A stretch of DNA of 64,000 nucleotides, taken from Devosia sp. SD17-2. GTDB taxonomy: Bacteria > Pseudomonadota > Alphaproteobacteria > Rhizobiales > Devosiaceae. A model generated the notes under the pieces. That model was not told where the DNA came from and did no database searches. It saw nothing but the letters and a program-made list of their open reading frames with translations. The DNA lies in contig NZ_CP104002.1 of the NCBI RefSeq assembly GCF_029201565.1, positions 637,001-701,000 on the forward strand, written 5' to 3'. Each line of letters starts with the position of its first letter. Position 1 is the first letter of the stretch. Shown in pieces: positions 1-8,069 of this stretch. The position numbers and the translations under genes are program-made.

Positions 1-476
1 GGTTCGCCGATTTCAAAGACGAGGGTCGCGTCATCGGTGGCCTTGACGCGTTCCTCGACGTTTTCAGCCGAGAGACCGAGCTGGGTCAGCAAGAAGGCCG
101 AGCGCGAGGCCATCTTGACCACGCGGCGCAGCGAATATTCGGCGTCGTGGGCGGTGACCGGATTGCCCGAGGCGAATTTGGCCGCCGGGTTCATCTTGAA
201 GGTGAAGGTCTTGCCGTCTTCCGACACGGTCCAGCTTTCGGCCAGAACGCCATAGATCTTGGTCGGGTCCTTGACGTCGGGGGCGATCAGGGTCTGGTAG
301 ATCTGCTTGGCGGCCATGATGCCACCGACTTCGCCCACTTCACCCGGATCGAGGGTGATGATGTCGTCGAGCGCATCGGCGATCACCAGCGTATTGGCCG
401 GGGTGGCCGCATAGGTGATGCCGGTGAGCATGGTCATGCTCAGAAGCGCCGCGGTTAGCGTCCTCGTCAGTTTCAT
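1..476 (-). CDS. ABC transporter substrate-binding protein, family 5 (partial)
   Basis: The N-terminal 158 residues of a periplasmic solute-binding protein are visible; the gene runs off the left edge of the window. A Sec signal peptide (MKLTRTLTAALLSMTMLTG) is followed by NTLVIADALDDIITLDPGEV, then IYQTLIAPD, LAESWTVSEDGKTFTFKM and GNPVTAHDAEYSLRRV. This series is typical of the SBP_bac_5 family (DppA/OppA/DdpA), which delivers peptides or related solutes to an ABC importer. The start follows AGGGAGAATTGACG and lies 2 bases after the stop of the XRE-cupin regulator, so the two are cotranscribed. The substrate cannot be read from this fragment; the permease and ATPase genes would be expected beyond the edge. 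Confidence 0.9.
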   Translation of the reverse strand, partial: MKLTRTLTAALLSMTMLTGITYAATPANTLVIADALDDIITLDPGEVGEVGGIMAAKQIYQTLIAPDVKDPTKIYGVLAESWTVSEDGKTFTFKMNPAAKFASGNPVTAHDAEYSLRRVVKMASRSAFLLTQLGLSAENVEERVKATDDATLVFEIGE

Positions 477-478
477 CG

Positions 479-1114
479 TCAATTCTCCCTTGTTTTGATC
501 GGCTGCGTTCCCGGCAGCGATGACGATATTTGAGCTGGATCGGCGTATTCGGAAAACACCTTCATGGTGCCAACCCAGAGTTCGATGGCGACGTCCTTGC
601 CCGGATTGCGCGACATGTGCGGCAGGCTGGACGAGAAATGGAGGGTTCCGCCGGCTTCGAGGGGATATTCCACCCCGTCGACGACGTAGAGCATCGTGCC
701 GCTGATGAGGTAGACGAAGTCCTCGCCCTCATGGCGCATGATCTCGGAGGAAAAGCCCGGCGGCACATGGGTGATGACGGCGTTAAGCGCGGCGTCGGGG
801 AAGCCGGGTTCGAGAAATTCATAAAAAGGTTCGGTGGCGCCGAGGGAGAATTTGGCGCGCTTGGTCGAATGGCTGACCATTTGGTGCTGGCGCGGCGGGG
901 CTTCGGAGAGGAAGCGGTCGACACTGGTGTCGAGGGCGCGGGCCACGGCGTAGAGCGAAACCAGCGAGGGCCGGGAAATGTCGCGCTCGATCTGGGAGAT
1001 GAAGCCGACGGTCAGGCCACTCGCCTTGGCGACGCTGGCAATGGTGAGGCCGAGCTCGCGACGGCGGGCCCGGAGCCGGTTGCCCAAGGTTGGTGCGGTG
1101 GTAGCAGGATCCAA
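479..1114 (-). CDS. XRE-family regulator with cupin sensor domain
   Basis: A 211-residue protein. Residues about 10-65 form an XRE helix-turn-helix (RLRARRRELGLTIASVAKAS, then GFISQIERDISRPSLVSLYA). Residues about 105-180 form a small cupin barrel (HEGEDFVYLISGTMLYVVDG, later GGTLHFSSSLPHMSRNPG). This architecture (PuuR/DdpR type) usually represses an adjacent catabolic or transport operon and responds to a ligand bound in the cupin. It sits directly upstream of and nearly touches the solute-binding protein gene, so it probably controls that transporter and itself. A perfect 12-bp inverted repeat 17 bp upstream of its start is the obvious operator candidate. The ligand is unknown. Confidence 0.9.
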   Translation of the reverse strand: MDPATTAPTLGNRLRARRRELGLTIASVAKASGLTVGFISQIERDISRPSLVSLYAVARALDTSVDRFLSEAPPRQHQMVSHSTKRAKFSLGATEPFYEFLEPGFPDAALNAVITHVPPGFSSEIMRHEGEDFVYLISGTMLYVVDGVEYPLEAGGTLHFSSSLPHMSRNPGKDVAIELWVGTMKVFSEYADPAQISSSLPGTQPIKTREN

Positions 1115-1130
1115 CGCGCCCTCCTGTCGT

Positions 1131-1159
1131 CGATCTGTTTAGCTACACTAAACAGATCG
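1131..1159. promoter_or_regulatory. 29-bp perfect palindrome, probable XRE-cupin operator
   Basis: The arms CGATCTGTTTAG (1131-1142) and CTAAACAGATCG (1148-1159) are exact reverse complements around a 5-base centre. It lies 17 bp before the start of the XRE-cupin gene and 12 bp from the end of the epimerase gene. There is no T-run, so an operator is more likely than a terminator. The inner GTTTAG...CTAAAC resembles sites bound by XRE-cupin repressors in general; that comparison is from memory. Confidence 0.7.
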
Positions 1160-1170
1160 GAAAGCGGCGG

Positions 1171-2133
1171 TCAATCCTGACTAATTGTATAGGAATGAAG
1201 CGTTTTTTCCAATGCCGCTGTCTCGTCGACGATCTCGGCAAAACCGAGTTCTGTGCGGATGCGGCTGGTGTCGAGCGTGAGGGGATAGCGCAAATCCATG
1301 GCCTCGGCGCGGTCGGCCCAGATGCCTTCTCCGGCCGGGGCGGCCGTCACTTCGGCGCTTGAGCCAAGCATGGGCAAGAGGAGGCGAGCCCAATCGGCTG
1401 CGGGGCGGACGAAATTCTGGCCGACATTATAGGTGCGGCGGCTGGCCTTGGGATGGAGGGCGGCGAGCACGAAGGCTTCGGCAATGTCCTCCACATAGGC
1501 ATAGGAATTGAGCCAGCCATAGGCGCGCTCATCCATGGCGAAGGTATCGCCCTTGGCATTGTCGGCGACCCAGCCGAAACGGCGCTGCTTGTCGGCGACG
1601 CCAAAGATCATGGGCGGGCGCAGGATGACGAAATCCATGCCGGCGGCGCGCACCGCATCCTCGATGACGATCTTGTCGTAATTGTCGAAGAGGTCTTCGC
1701 TGACGCCCTGGGGGCGGCGGGAATTGCCGCGATAGGGGTAGCGCATGGTGCGCAGCGGGGCGTCTTCGTCGGCGGGTGCAAGCCGAATTTCCGGCGCGCC
1801 TTTTTTGAGTAGGCCTTCATAATTGGCGTAGACGTCGACCGAACTCGTCAGGATGTAACGGGCGTTCACGGCCCGCGCGGCGTTGATGACGGCCTGGGTA
1901 TTGCCGAGGCTCAGGGCATAGATGTCGATGACGACGCTGACATCGTGCTGGCGGAATAGGTCGGTGAGGGCGGCTTCATCGGTGCGGTCGGCATGGGCGA
2001 TGCGGACGGCGTCCGGGAGATTGGCCGGCTCATTGCCGCGGTGGACGACGAGCGGGGTTTCGCCATGGGCGAGGAGACGCAGCGCCACGTTGCGGCCGAG
2101 AAAACCGCTGCCACCGATAATTGCTATGGTCAT
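1171..2133 (-). CDS. NAD-dependent epimerase/dehydratase family protein
   Basis: A 320-residue extended or atypical short-chain dehydrogenase. The N-terminal dinucleotide-binding motif is IIGGSGFLGRN (residues 5-15). ILTSSVDVYANYEG, about residue 95, is the usual Ser region, and FVILRPPMIFGVAD and ADWARLLLPMLG follow. The canonical YxxxK is replaced or displaced (YPYRGN...; DNYDKIVIEDAVRA), which is common in isomerase-like and sensor-like members. The substrate, probably a nucleotide sugar or a related carbonyl compound, cannot be deduced. It is transcribed toward the XRE-cupin gene but separated from it by the palindrome. Confidence 0.8.
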   Translation of the reverse strand: MTIAIIGGSGFLGRNVALRLLAHGETPLVVHRGNEPANLPDAVRIAHADRTDEAALTDLFRQHDVSVVIDIYALSLGNTQAVINAARAVNARYILTSSVDVYANYEGLLKKGAPEIRLAPADEDAPLRTMRYPYRGNSRRPQGVSEDLFDNYDKIVIEDAVRAAGMDFVILRPPMIFGVADKQRRFGWVADNAKGDTFAMDERAYGWLNSYAYVEDIAEAFVLAALHPKASRRTYNVGQNFVRPAADWARLLLPMLGSSAEVTAAPAGEGIWADRAEAMDLRYPLTLDTSRIRTELGFAEIVDETAALEKTLHSYTISQD

Positions 2134-2197
2134 GAAAAGTCCGGCTCAAATCGTTTGAGCGGGCAATCTAGCCCAAGCCCTTCCTCGGTGCACGGTC

Positions 2198-2225
2198 AAA
2201 AAAGAGGCGGGATTGCTCCCGCCTC
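2198..2225 (-). terminator. Rho-independent terminator of the PQQ dehydrogenase gene
   Basis: On the minus strand, GAGGCGGG and CCCGCCTC form a perfect 8-bp stem with a 6-base loop, followed directly by six T residues. It lies 23 bp after the stop codon of the PQQ dehydrogenase gene. Confidence 0.92.
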
Positions 2226-2247
2226 ACATGGTCAGCACGTCGTCCGA

Positions 2248-4173
2248 TCAGCGCTGCGCGGCAGCGTCGGCCGGGGTCACGGGGCCGAAATCATTGCCCC
2301 AGGAATTGCGGATATAGCTGCCGATCTGGGCGACGACTTCGTCGGAGAGATCTGCGCCGATCGGCGGCATATAACCCATGCCGTGGATAATGGTGGACGC
2401 CACGAACGCCGCATCGGCGAGGTTCGCATCGCCAGCGAGGACGGCGCCAGCGCCGCCTTCACCATTGACGCCGTGGCAGGCCGAACAATTGGAAACATAT
2501 TCTGGCTGGCCGGCCGCGATGAGAGCGGCAAGGTCAACCTCGCCAGCGGCTTCGGGGGCTGCCGCTTCCGGTGCCGGGGCGGTTTCAGCCGGTGCAGTTG
2601 CTGGCGGTGCAGCTTCGGACGTGCCCGGTGCAGCGCCGAGATTGGCGGGGTTTTCGCCTTCTTCCGGGCCACCGAGGTTCTGGGCTTCGCCCGTCGTTGC
2701 CGAGCCGCCACCGGCGCCAAGCGCATTGCCTTCTTCGCCACCATAGGTGAACTTCAGAATGGCGCCAGGATTGTGCAGCACGCTGGTGGTCAGTTCATTG
2801 CCATAGAGCTGGGCGACGGAGCCGAAGGCGTCGGTGGCGATATAGACTTCCTTGCCGTCTTCGGAGACCAGAACATCGCGATAGCGGTTTTGGGTGCCAA
2901 GCCAGGCGACCGGCAGGCCGTCAGCGGCAGTGCCATCTTCGGTCAATTTCTGGACGTAGAGAACGCCATGCTTGAGCGTCGGCAGGAGGAGGGAATTATC
3001 CCACTCCGGAATCCCACCCTCACCGGCGTCGTAATAAAGAATGGAGGAGGGGGCGATGGTGGGGTTGCAGACAAAGCCGCACTGCTCGCCGAAGGGGAAG
3101 TCGCTCTCGACGGTGAAATAGGTGGCGAGCGGATCCACCATCTCGCCTTCAAAGGCGGATTCGAGCGTTTCCGGAACACCTTCGGGCGCCGGGGTGGTGA
3201 TGCGCTGGACGCTCTCGGGCGCTTCGCTCCAGTTGAGATAGGAATAGGCCTTGTCATCGATAAAGCCGGCAACCAGCGGCCAGCCATAATTGCCGCCCGG
3301 CTCGATGATGTTGATCTCATCGTCGCTCGATGGGCCGTGCTCAGTTTCATAGAGGACGCCATCGGGGCCGAAGGCGATGCCCTGCGGATTGCGGTGGCCA
3401 TAGGAATAGATGTGGCTCTTGACGCCATTGATCTCGGGATTGTCCTCCGGGATCGAGCCGTCGAGCTCGAGCCGAAGGATCTTGCCCGAATAGGTCTGCC
3501 AGTCTTCCGCTTCCACTTCGTCGGCCGTCGGCAGGTCCTGGGCGCGATTGGGCAGGCGATAGTTGCGGCCGAAATTGGCGCCCTGTTCGCCGATCGAATA
3601 ATAGAGCTTGTTGTCCGGGCCGAAGACGACGCGGCCGGCGTTATGGTCATTGCCGCCGGGCAGGCCGGAGATCAGCACTTCGGGCGAGCCGAGCTGGCCG
3701 GTGGCGGCGTCATAGGTGTAGCGCACGATCTGCGCCGAGGCCTGCGGCGTGGTCTCATCGCCGACATTGACCGTGTAGCCGATGTAGACAAAATCATTGC
3801 CAGTGTCCTGACCGAGCTCGGGATGGAGCGCCAGGCCGAGCAGGCCCTCATGCTGGGGGCCGGTATAGACGTCGGCGAGGGTCAGGATCACCTGTTGGGC
3901 GCCGGTGTTGGGGTCGACCTTGGTGATTTCGCCGCTGGTGCGTTCGGTCAGCCAGATCTGCCCGTCGGGGCCCCATTGCATGGCCCAGGGGTTGCTGAGT
4001 GCGGTGGTGAGCACGCGCGAGGAGAAGAGATCGTTCTGCCCCTTCTCGATCTCGATCGGGGTTTCCTGAGCGATGACGGGATGGGCGAGCGCAAGAGCGC
4101 CCAGCGCCACGCCAGCCCACAACCCGATTTGCTTTGTTCTGCGTGGACGGCGTTGCGTGATGACACTGGCCAT
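2248..4173 (-). CDS. PQQ-dependent sugar dehydrogenase fused to cytochrome c
   Basis: A 641-residue exported oxidoreductase. An N-terminal basic and hydrophobic signal ends near AHPVIAQE. Residues about 45-480 form a six-bladed soluble glucose/aldose dehydrogenase propeller (NPWAMQWGPDGQIWLTER, HEGLLGLALHPE, NDHNAGRVVFGPDNKLYYSI, YGHRNPQGIAFGPDGVLYET, NYGWP), the PQQ and Ca-binding type. A Pro/Ala-rich linker leads to a cytochrome c domain with CSACH haem ligation and the distal Met in GYMPPIG. The fused haem domain would pass electrons from PQQ to the respiratory chain in the periplasm. The start is chosen at the ATG after CCGAGGAAACAG; an upstream in-frame start exists 48 bp earlier. The gene has its own terminator. 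Confidence 0.9.
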   Translation of the reverse strand: MASVITQRRPRRTKQIGLWAGVALGALALAHPVIAQETPIEIEKGQNDLFSSRVLTTALSNPWAMQWGPDGQIWLTERTSGEITKVDPNTGAQQVILTLADVYTGPQHEGLLGLALHPELGQDTGNDFVYIGYTVNVGDETTPQASAQIVRYTYDAATGQLGSPEVLISGLPGGNDHNAGRVVFGPDNKLYYSIGEQGANFGRNYRLPNRAQDLPTADEVEAEDWQTYSGKILRLELDGSIPEDNPEINGVKSHIYSYGHRNPQGIAFGPDGVLYETEHGPSSDDEINIIEPGGNYGWPLVAGFIDDKAYSYLNWSEAPESVQRITTPAPEGVPETLESAFEGEMVDPLATYFTVESDFPFGEQCGFVCNPTIAPSSILYYDAGEGGIPEWDNSLLLPTLKHGVLYVQKLTEDGTAADGLPVAWLGTQNRYRDVLVSEDGKEVYIATDAFGSVAQLYGNELTTSVLHNPGAILKFTYGGEEGNALGAGGGSATTGEAQNLGGPEEGENPANLGAAPGTSEAAPPATAPAETAPAPEAAAPEAAGEVDLAALIAAGQPEYVSNCSACHGVNGEGGAGAVLAGDANLADAAFVASTIIHGMGYMPPIGADLSDEVVAQIGSYIRNSWGNDFGPVTPADAAAQR

Positions 4174-4401
4174 TCTGTTTCCTCGGAGATGATTGGATAG
4201 GGTAGGCCACAGCGCAGACATGCCGGGTCTTTCAATCCAACGTTCGCGGCGCAGTTTGGTTCACGCCGATGAGAGGTCCGCCGTCCGCCGCCGGTCTTGC
4301 GGAAGGCAGGATCCGTGCTGGAACGCTGACCCTGTGGAAACGTTATCGGCGAGCGCGGTCGTAGCTACGGCCGGCAGTTGCATCGCAAGGGAGCGCCTTG
4401 C

Positions 4402-5124
4402 ATGACCATTCGCAGGATCATCGGCACCGCAGGCTGGAGCATTTCGGGCGAACTTTCCGGCCGGTTTTCCGGCGTGGGCAGCGCTCTGGCGCGCTACGCG
4501 AGCGTCTTCGATGGCGTCGAGGTCAATTCAAGCTTTTACCGGCACCATCGGCAGTCGACCTGGGCGAACTGGCATGATGCCGTTCCCGCCCATTTCCGGT
4601 TCGCCGTCAAACTGCCGCGCACCATCACCCATGTCCGGCAATTGACCGATGCGGCCGAGGAGATCGCGACCTTTGCCGACGAGATCGCGCCGCTGGGCGA
4701 CAAACTCGGGCCGGTGCTCGTGCAGCTGCCGCCATCGCTGGCTTTCGAGCGGGCCAGGGCGGCGGTGTTCTTCACCGAGCTGCGCCAGCGAATTGCCGGT
4801 CAGGTGGTGATAGAGCCCCGCCACATCAGCTGGGGTCTGCCCGATGCCGACGCCGTCCTTGCACAGTCCGATATTGGCCGGGTCTACGCCGATCCGCAAA
4901 AGCTCGAGCTCCGGCGTGAGCCGCGCAACCGCAGCTTTACCTATCTGCGCCTGCATGGGGCGCCGCGGGTGTATTTTTCAGCCTATTCGCCTCGGGACCT
5001 GGGCGAATATGCCGAGATCATGCGGGCCGCGCAGGCTGATATCTGGTGCATTTTCGACAGTACCGCCTCGGGCGCGGCGCTGCGCAATGGCCTCGATCTC
5101 CGGGCGATGCTGGCGCGGACCTGA
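4402..5124 (+). CDS. DUF72 domain-containing protein
   Basis: A 240-residue protein with the DUF72 hallmarks: GTAGWSIS at the N-terminus, GVEVNSSFYR, FRFAVKLPRTITH, LGPVLVQLPPSL, VVIEPRHISW and YLRLHG. The family adopts a TIM-barrel-like fold of unknown function (the E. coli member is YecE). The length matches the family. The start is the ATG after GGGAGCGCCTTGC; an in-frame codon 24 bp upstream lacks a better ribosome site. It is divergent from the PQQ dehydrogenase gene, with about 230 bp between them for two promoters. Confidence 0.88.
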   Translation: MTIRRIIGTAGWSISGELSGRFSGVGSALARYASVFDGVEVNSSFYRHHRQSTWANWHDAVPAHFRFAVKLPRTITHVRQLTDAAEEIATFADEIAPLGDKLGPVLVQLPPSLAFERARAAVFFTELRQRIAGQVVIEPRHISWGLPDADAVLAQSDIGRVYADPQKLELRREPRNRSFTYLRLHGAPRVYFSAYSPRDLGEYAEIMRAAQADIWCIFDSTASGAALRNGLDLRAMLART

Positions 5125-5210
5125 AGAAAAATGTCGGAGCCGACCAAGCTTGCCCGGTCCTGCGGCGTCTCATCTTGCAAGAGAACCCTGTCCGGCCAAG
5201 GAGCCCGTCC

Positions 5211-5795
5211 ATGCTGCGCAAGACTATCGTTGCCGCCGTCTTTGCCCTCGCTGCCATCGCCCCTGCGATTGGCCAGGAGGCGGTGGATCACCTCGGTACT
5301 GGTGACCCGATCGCATTTGGCGGCACGGACTATGGTCTCGCCTGGTCGTCGCAGCCGAGCCCGGGCTACACCAAGCAGGAATATCTGCCAGAGGGCGCCG
5401 CGCTCGAGAGCTATGAGAGCATGGTGCTGGTCGAATTCCTCGCCACCGACCTGCCGATCAGCGATGTGGTCGCCGCGCAGATGGCGATGATCGAGCAGCG
5501 CAAGGCGGCCGATCCCATCGCCAATTTTGCCGTGTTCGAAAACGCCGAGCAGGGCGAAATCTTCCTCGACTTCGTGCTCTCGGCCAAGGACGCCAATGGC
5601 GAATACATCATCGAGTGGAACGGCTATCGCTACAGCGCCGGCGAACACGAGGGACAAAAGGGTGCCCTGCTGTTCGCCATAAGCGAGCGGGCCTATGGCA
5701 ATGCGGCGTCCGAAGAGTTCCTTCGCGGGCTCCGCGATTTCAAGACGCAACGCACTACGGCGCTCACCAACGCTGCCTTGCCCCAGCCGCGCTGA
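5211..5795 (+). CDS. Secreted protein of unknown function
   Basis: A 194-residue protein with a clean Sec signal peptide (MLRKTIVAAVFALAAIAPAI, cleavage near AIGQE). The mature part is about 170 residues, has no cysteines of note and no motif I recognise, and alternates short hydrophobic and acidic stretches (SMVLVEFLATDLPISDVVAA; GEIFLDFVLSAKD). The start is fixed by the signal peptide and by AAGGAGCCCGTCC before the ATG. It probably functions in the periplasm. It lies between DUF72 and the sigma factor, with no clear operon link to either. Confidence 0.75.
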   Translation: MLRKTIVAAVFALAAIAPAIGQEAVDHLGTGDPIAFGGTDYGLAWSSQPSPGYTKQEYLPEGAALESYESMVLVEFLATDLPISDVVAAQMAMIEQRKAADPIANFAVFENAEQGEIFLDFVLSAKDANGEYIIEWNGYRYSAGEHEGQKGALLFAISERAYGNAASEEFLRGLRDFKTQRTTALTNAALPQPR

Positions 5796-5906
5796 GACGC
5801 GGCCAGATCCACCGTGGCGGCGGGCCGTGCGGCAGAATCTCAATTTTGCCGCAACGATATCCAGACTCGGTGGTTTCCTGAGTGGGCCATTGGGGAAGGG
5901 AACAGG

Positions 5907-6458
5907 GTGCAATTTGTTGAGGAGGCGGGTGCCGAGCCGGCAGACACCACCGCAGCGCTGCTCGCTCAGGTGCGGGCTGGCGATGTGCGCGCCTTCGAGC
6001 GCCTGCTCGCCGACCATTATGGGTTCATCTACAAGACCGCCTTTCGCTGGCTTGGCCACAAAAGCGACGCCGAGGACGTGACCCAGTCGGTGTGCATGCG
6101 GCTGGCCGACGCCATCACCCGCTTTGACGGGCGTTCGAAATTCACCAGCTGGCTGTATAGTGTCACGCTCAATGCCGTTCGCGACCTGCAGCGCAGCCGG
6201 CAGCGCCAGGGTCGGCAGGTCGACGCTGTGTCTCATGTCGCGCGTACCGCCAGCGCACCGGATCAGGAGGATCAGCTGCGCGTTGATGACATCTGGCGCG
6301 TCGTGCGCCAATTGCCCGATAAGCAGCGGGACGCCGTGCTGCTGGTTTTTGGCGAGCAATTGTCCCAGGCCGAGGCTGCAGTCATCATGGGATGCAAGGA
6401 AGTGACCGTCTCCTGGCACATTCACAATGCCCGCAAGGCGCTGAAGGACCTGCTATGA
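5907..6458 (+). CDS. ECF-type RNA polymerase sigma factor
   Basis: A 183-residue group 4 sigma factor. Region 2 is at about residues 15-90 (AFERLLADHYGFIYKTAFRW, SDAEDVTQSVCMRLADAI, FTSWLYSVTLNAVRDLQR). Region 4 is at about residues 125-180 (LPDKQRDAVLLVFGEQLSQA, EVTVSWHIHNARKALKDLL). I chose the GTG start after GGGAACAG because the preceding residues in frame do not resemble the family. Its last 4 bases overlap the next gene (ATGA), so sigma and putative anti-sigma are translationally coupled. The signal it answers to is unknown. Confidence 0.85.
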   Translation: MQFVEEAGAEPADTTAALLAQVRAGDVRAFERLLADHYGFIYKTAFRWLGHKSDAEDVTQSVCMRLADAITRFDGRSKFTSWLYSVTLNAVRDLQRSRQRQGRQVDAVSHVARTASAPDQEDQLRVDDIWRVVRQLPDKQRDAVLLVFGEQLSQAEAAVIMGCKEVTVSWHIHNARKALKDLL

Positions 6459-7216
6459 CCGCCCGCCAGGACCCCTTTTCGCTGCTGAATGCGCTGCCCG
6501 AGCCGCAGCCCGACCCCGTCATCATGAATGCGGTGATCGCCCAGAGCGCTGCCGAATTTTCGCGCCGGCGCACCGAGGCCAACCGGCCGCGCAATCGCCC
6601 GTTCTTCCCCCGCTCGGGCCTTCTGGCCTGGCTGGTGCCTACCTGTTGCGCCGCCTTTGGCGTGGTCGCCGGCATTGCGCTGGCGCCTATGATGGGCCCA
6701 ACGGTGCAGATCGACCGGTCGGGCGACATGGTTGTCGCCGAAGCGCCGCCGTCTCCGGCTGATCTGCCCCCGACGCTGTCGCGCGGCGCGCCCGCTCCGG
6801 ACGCAGAGACCCAAAGTCCGGGGACAGGTGAGGTGGTGCGCATGGGGGCCCAGTCGGGGCCGCGGCTTGGCCCGCCTCCGGCGCAATCGGCGATGGTCAC
6901 CACATTCGCGGGCGAAGACGTGCGCGTTGGGGCGCGGTTCACGGCCACCACGCTCGCGCTTTTCCTGCCGGATCTTTCAGGGGATGCAATCATCGACCAG
7001 CAGGGCATGCTGCCGGGCGAGGAAATCGAAATTCTGGCGGCGTTCCGCCAGACCGACCCCGACCGCGTCGCCATCAGACTGCGCGTTAACGCGCAAAGCT
7101 TCTGGCGGGTCTATGAGCCGGAAAACGGCGCCTACACGCGCAACGCCGCGCTGTCAGCCCGCGTCGCCACTGCAGAGACAAGCGCGGATGTGCGGGAGCT
7201 GCTGACGCAGGACTAG
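6455..7216 (+). CDS. Putative membrane anti-sigma factor
   Basis: A 253-residue protein with an N-terminal cytoplasmic part of about 60 residues, one transmembrane helix (LLAWLVPTCCAAFGVVAGIA, about residues 50-70), a Pro-rich linker, and a C-terminal, presumably periplasmic domain (FAGEDVRVGARFTATTLALF, EEIEILAAFRQTD, FWRVYEPE). It has no zinc-finger His-Cys anti-sigma motif. The anti-sigma role is inferred from the 4-bp overlap with the ECF sigma gene and from the topology. It is the last host gene before the prophage; the left att site begins 33 bp after its stop. Confidence 0.6.
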   Translation: MTARQDPFSLLNALPEPQPDPVIMNAVIAQSAAEFSRRRTEANRPRNRPFFPRSGLLAWLVPTCCAAFGVVAGIALAPMMGPTVQIDRSGDMVVAEAPPSPADLPPTLSRGAPAPDAETQSPGTGEVVRMGAQSGPRLGPPPAQSAMVTTFAGEDVRVGARFTATTLALFLPDLSGDAIIDQQGMLPGEEIEILAAFRQTDPDRVAIRLRVNAQSFWRVYEPENGAYTRNAALSARVATAETSADVRELLTQD

Positions 7217-7249
7217 CGCGGGGGCGGTTAGGTCAGGGCTGTGGGGTGA

Positions 7250-7265
7250 TGGAGCGGGTGAAGGG
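7250..7265. repeat. Distal prophage attachment site
   Basis: TGGAGCGGGTGAAGGG is identical to 46538-46553, which is the 3' end (acceptor stem, CCA and part of the T arm) of tRNA-Gly. Identity stops sharply on both sides. It lies between the last host gene and the first prophage sequence, as expected for the crossover core duplicated by integrase. Confidence 0.85.
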
Positions 7266-7324
7266 CTTGGCACTCTATGGCATAACTGCTGAACTTAAAA
7301 GACAAAGAAGGTTCGGAGCGGAAT

Positions 7325-7365
7325 TGGTATCGCTGCAGGTATCCCCGCAGGGAGCGCCGCGATGG
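7325..7365. repeat. Candidate integrase arm-type site, left end
   Basis: TGGTATCGCT and AGGTATCCCC stand 12 bp apart. The 28 bp from 7338 match 46427-46454 at 22 positions in the same orientation, with only transitions. Both copies lie 70-85 bp inside the respective att core. Four of the six differences would be synonymous in one minus-strand frame, so a coding remnant is the alternative. Confidence 0.45.
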
Positions 7366-7744
7366 CTTGTGAACAGACTGGTCTTCATCGGCAAGCCCTG
7401 AAGCCCAAGTGGTTGTCGATCATGCCTTAGATGGTGGAGAGGGTTGTGGACATGGCCGAGCATAAAGACGCACGGTGCGCGGAATCCATATCCCGCCCAT
7501 GTCTCTTGTTATGCTGCGGCTGGTGTTCGGAGTGCTCTGCTTGGTGGTCAGCGTGGGCATGTCTGGCAGGGTCGGTGCGGCGCACTCGATCTAAATGAGA
7601 GGTTAGTCATCTGCAGTAAAACTCCCGGAACGGTCGGGAGTGATTGTGCATCTTATAGCGCGAGGCAATCTCTCGCTTATTGCGCTCTGCAGTGAGCCGG
7701 ACTAAATCGACCCGCCAAAGGTATCCCTTGGGGAGGCAAATAAA

Positions 7745-7846
7745 GTGAATTGGTTCTTATACGGGCTGATTGCGGTCTGCACTGCCACCGGTCTGGCTGC
7801 TCTTGCGGGGCTGATCAACATTTTGGCTTTGATCGCCGCCAGATGA
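7745..7846 (+). CDS. Possible 33-residue single-span membrane peptide
   Basis: A GTG start 7 bases after TTGGGGAGGCAAATAAA opens a 33-residue frame. It is almost entirely one hydrophobic helix (NWFLYGLIAVCTATGLAALA, then GLINILALIAAR). The ribosome site and clean helix favour a real small protein. The size is too small for certainty and I recognise no family. Confidence 0.35.
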   Translation: MNWFLYGLIAVCTATGLAALAGLINILALIAAR

Positions 7847-8069
7847 TTGCCATCAGAGACATGAATGACAACGCGACAGCAGAGGACCCAGCGCGAGTGC
7901 AGAGCAGGGTCAGGGCGTTACAGGCACGTTGGTAAGGTCATCACAGCAGGCTGATGACAGTCCCGCTACGCGGTCGCACCGAGCCAACCTCGTGACAAGC
8001 TACACGAAGAAGGCGCCGCCCGTGCCAGGCGACCCCAGAAGAAGCAGCATTGACCGAGGCGCTGGGGAT

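Larger units (their letters stand above)
7266..8069. other. Left-end non-coding stretch of the prophage
   Basis: About 800 bp without a convincing ordinary gene. It holds a candidate integrase arm repeat (7325-7365), a stem-loop with 7-bp arms ACTCCCG/CGGGAGT (7621-7641) and a possible 33-residue membrane peptide (7745-7846). Other open frames here lack ribosome sites and plausible composition. Phage att-proximal DNA of this kind often carries only recombination sites. Confidence 0.5.

Noticed and set aside
1993..4200. A 735-codon open frame on the plus strand
   Set aside because: It is antisense to the PQQ dehydrogenase-cytochrome c gene, has no recognisable motif, and reflects high GC. The minus-strand protein has clear domains and a terminator.
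7444..7695. An 83-codon plus-strand open frame in the left-end stretch
   Set aside because: No ribosome site, composition unlike a protein, and it spans a hairpin at 7621-7641.
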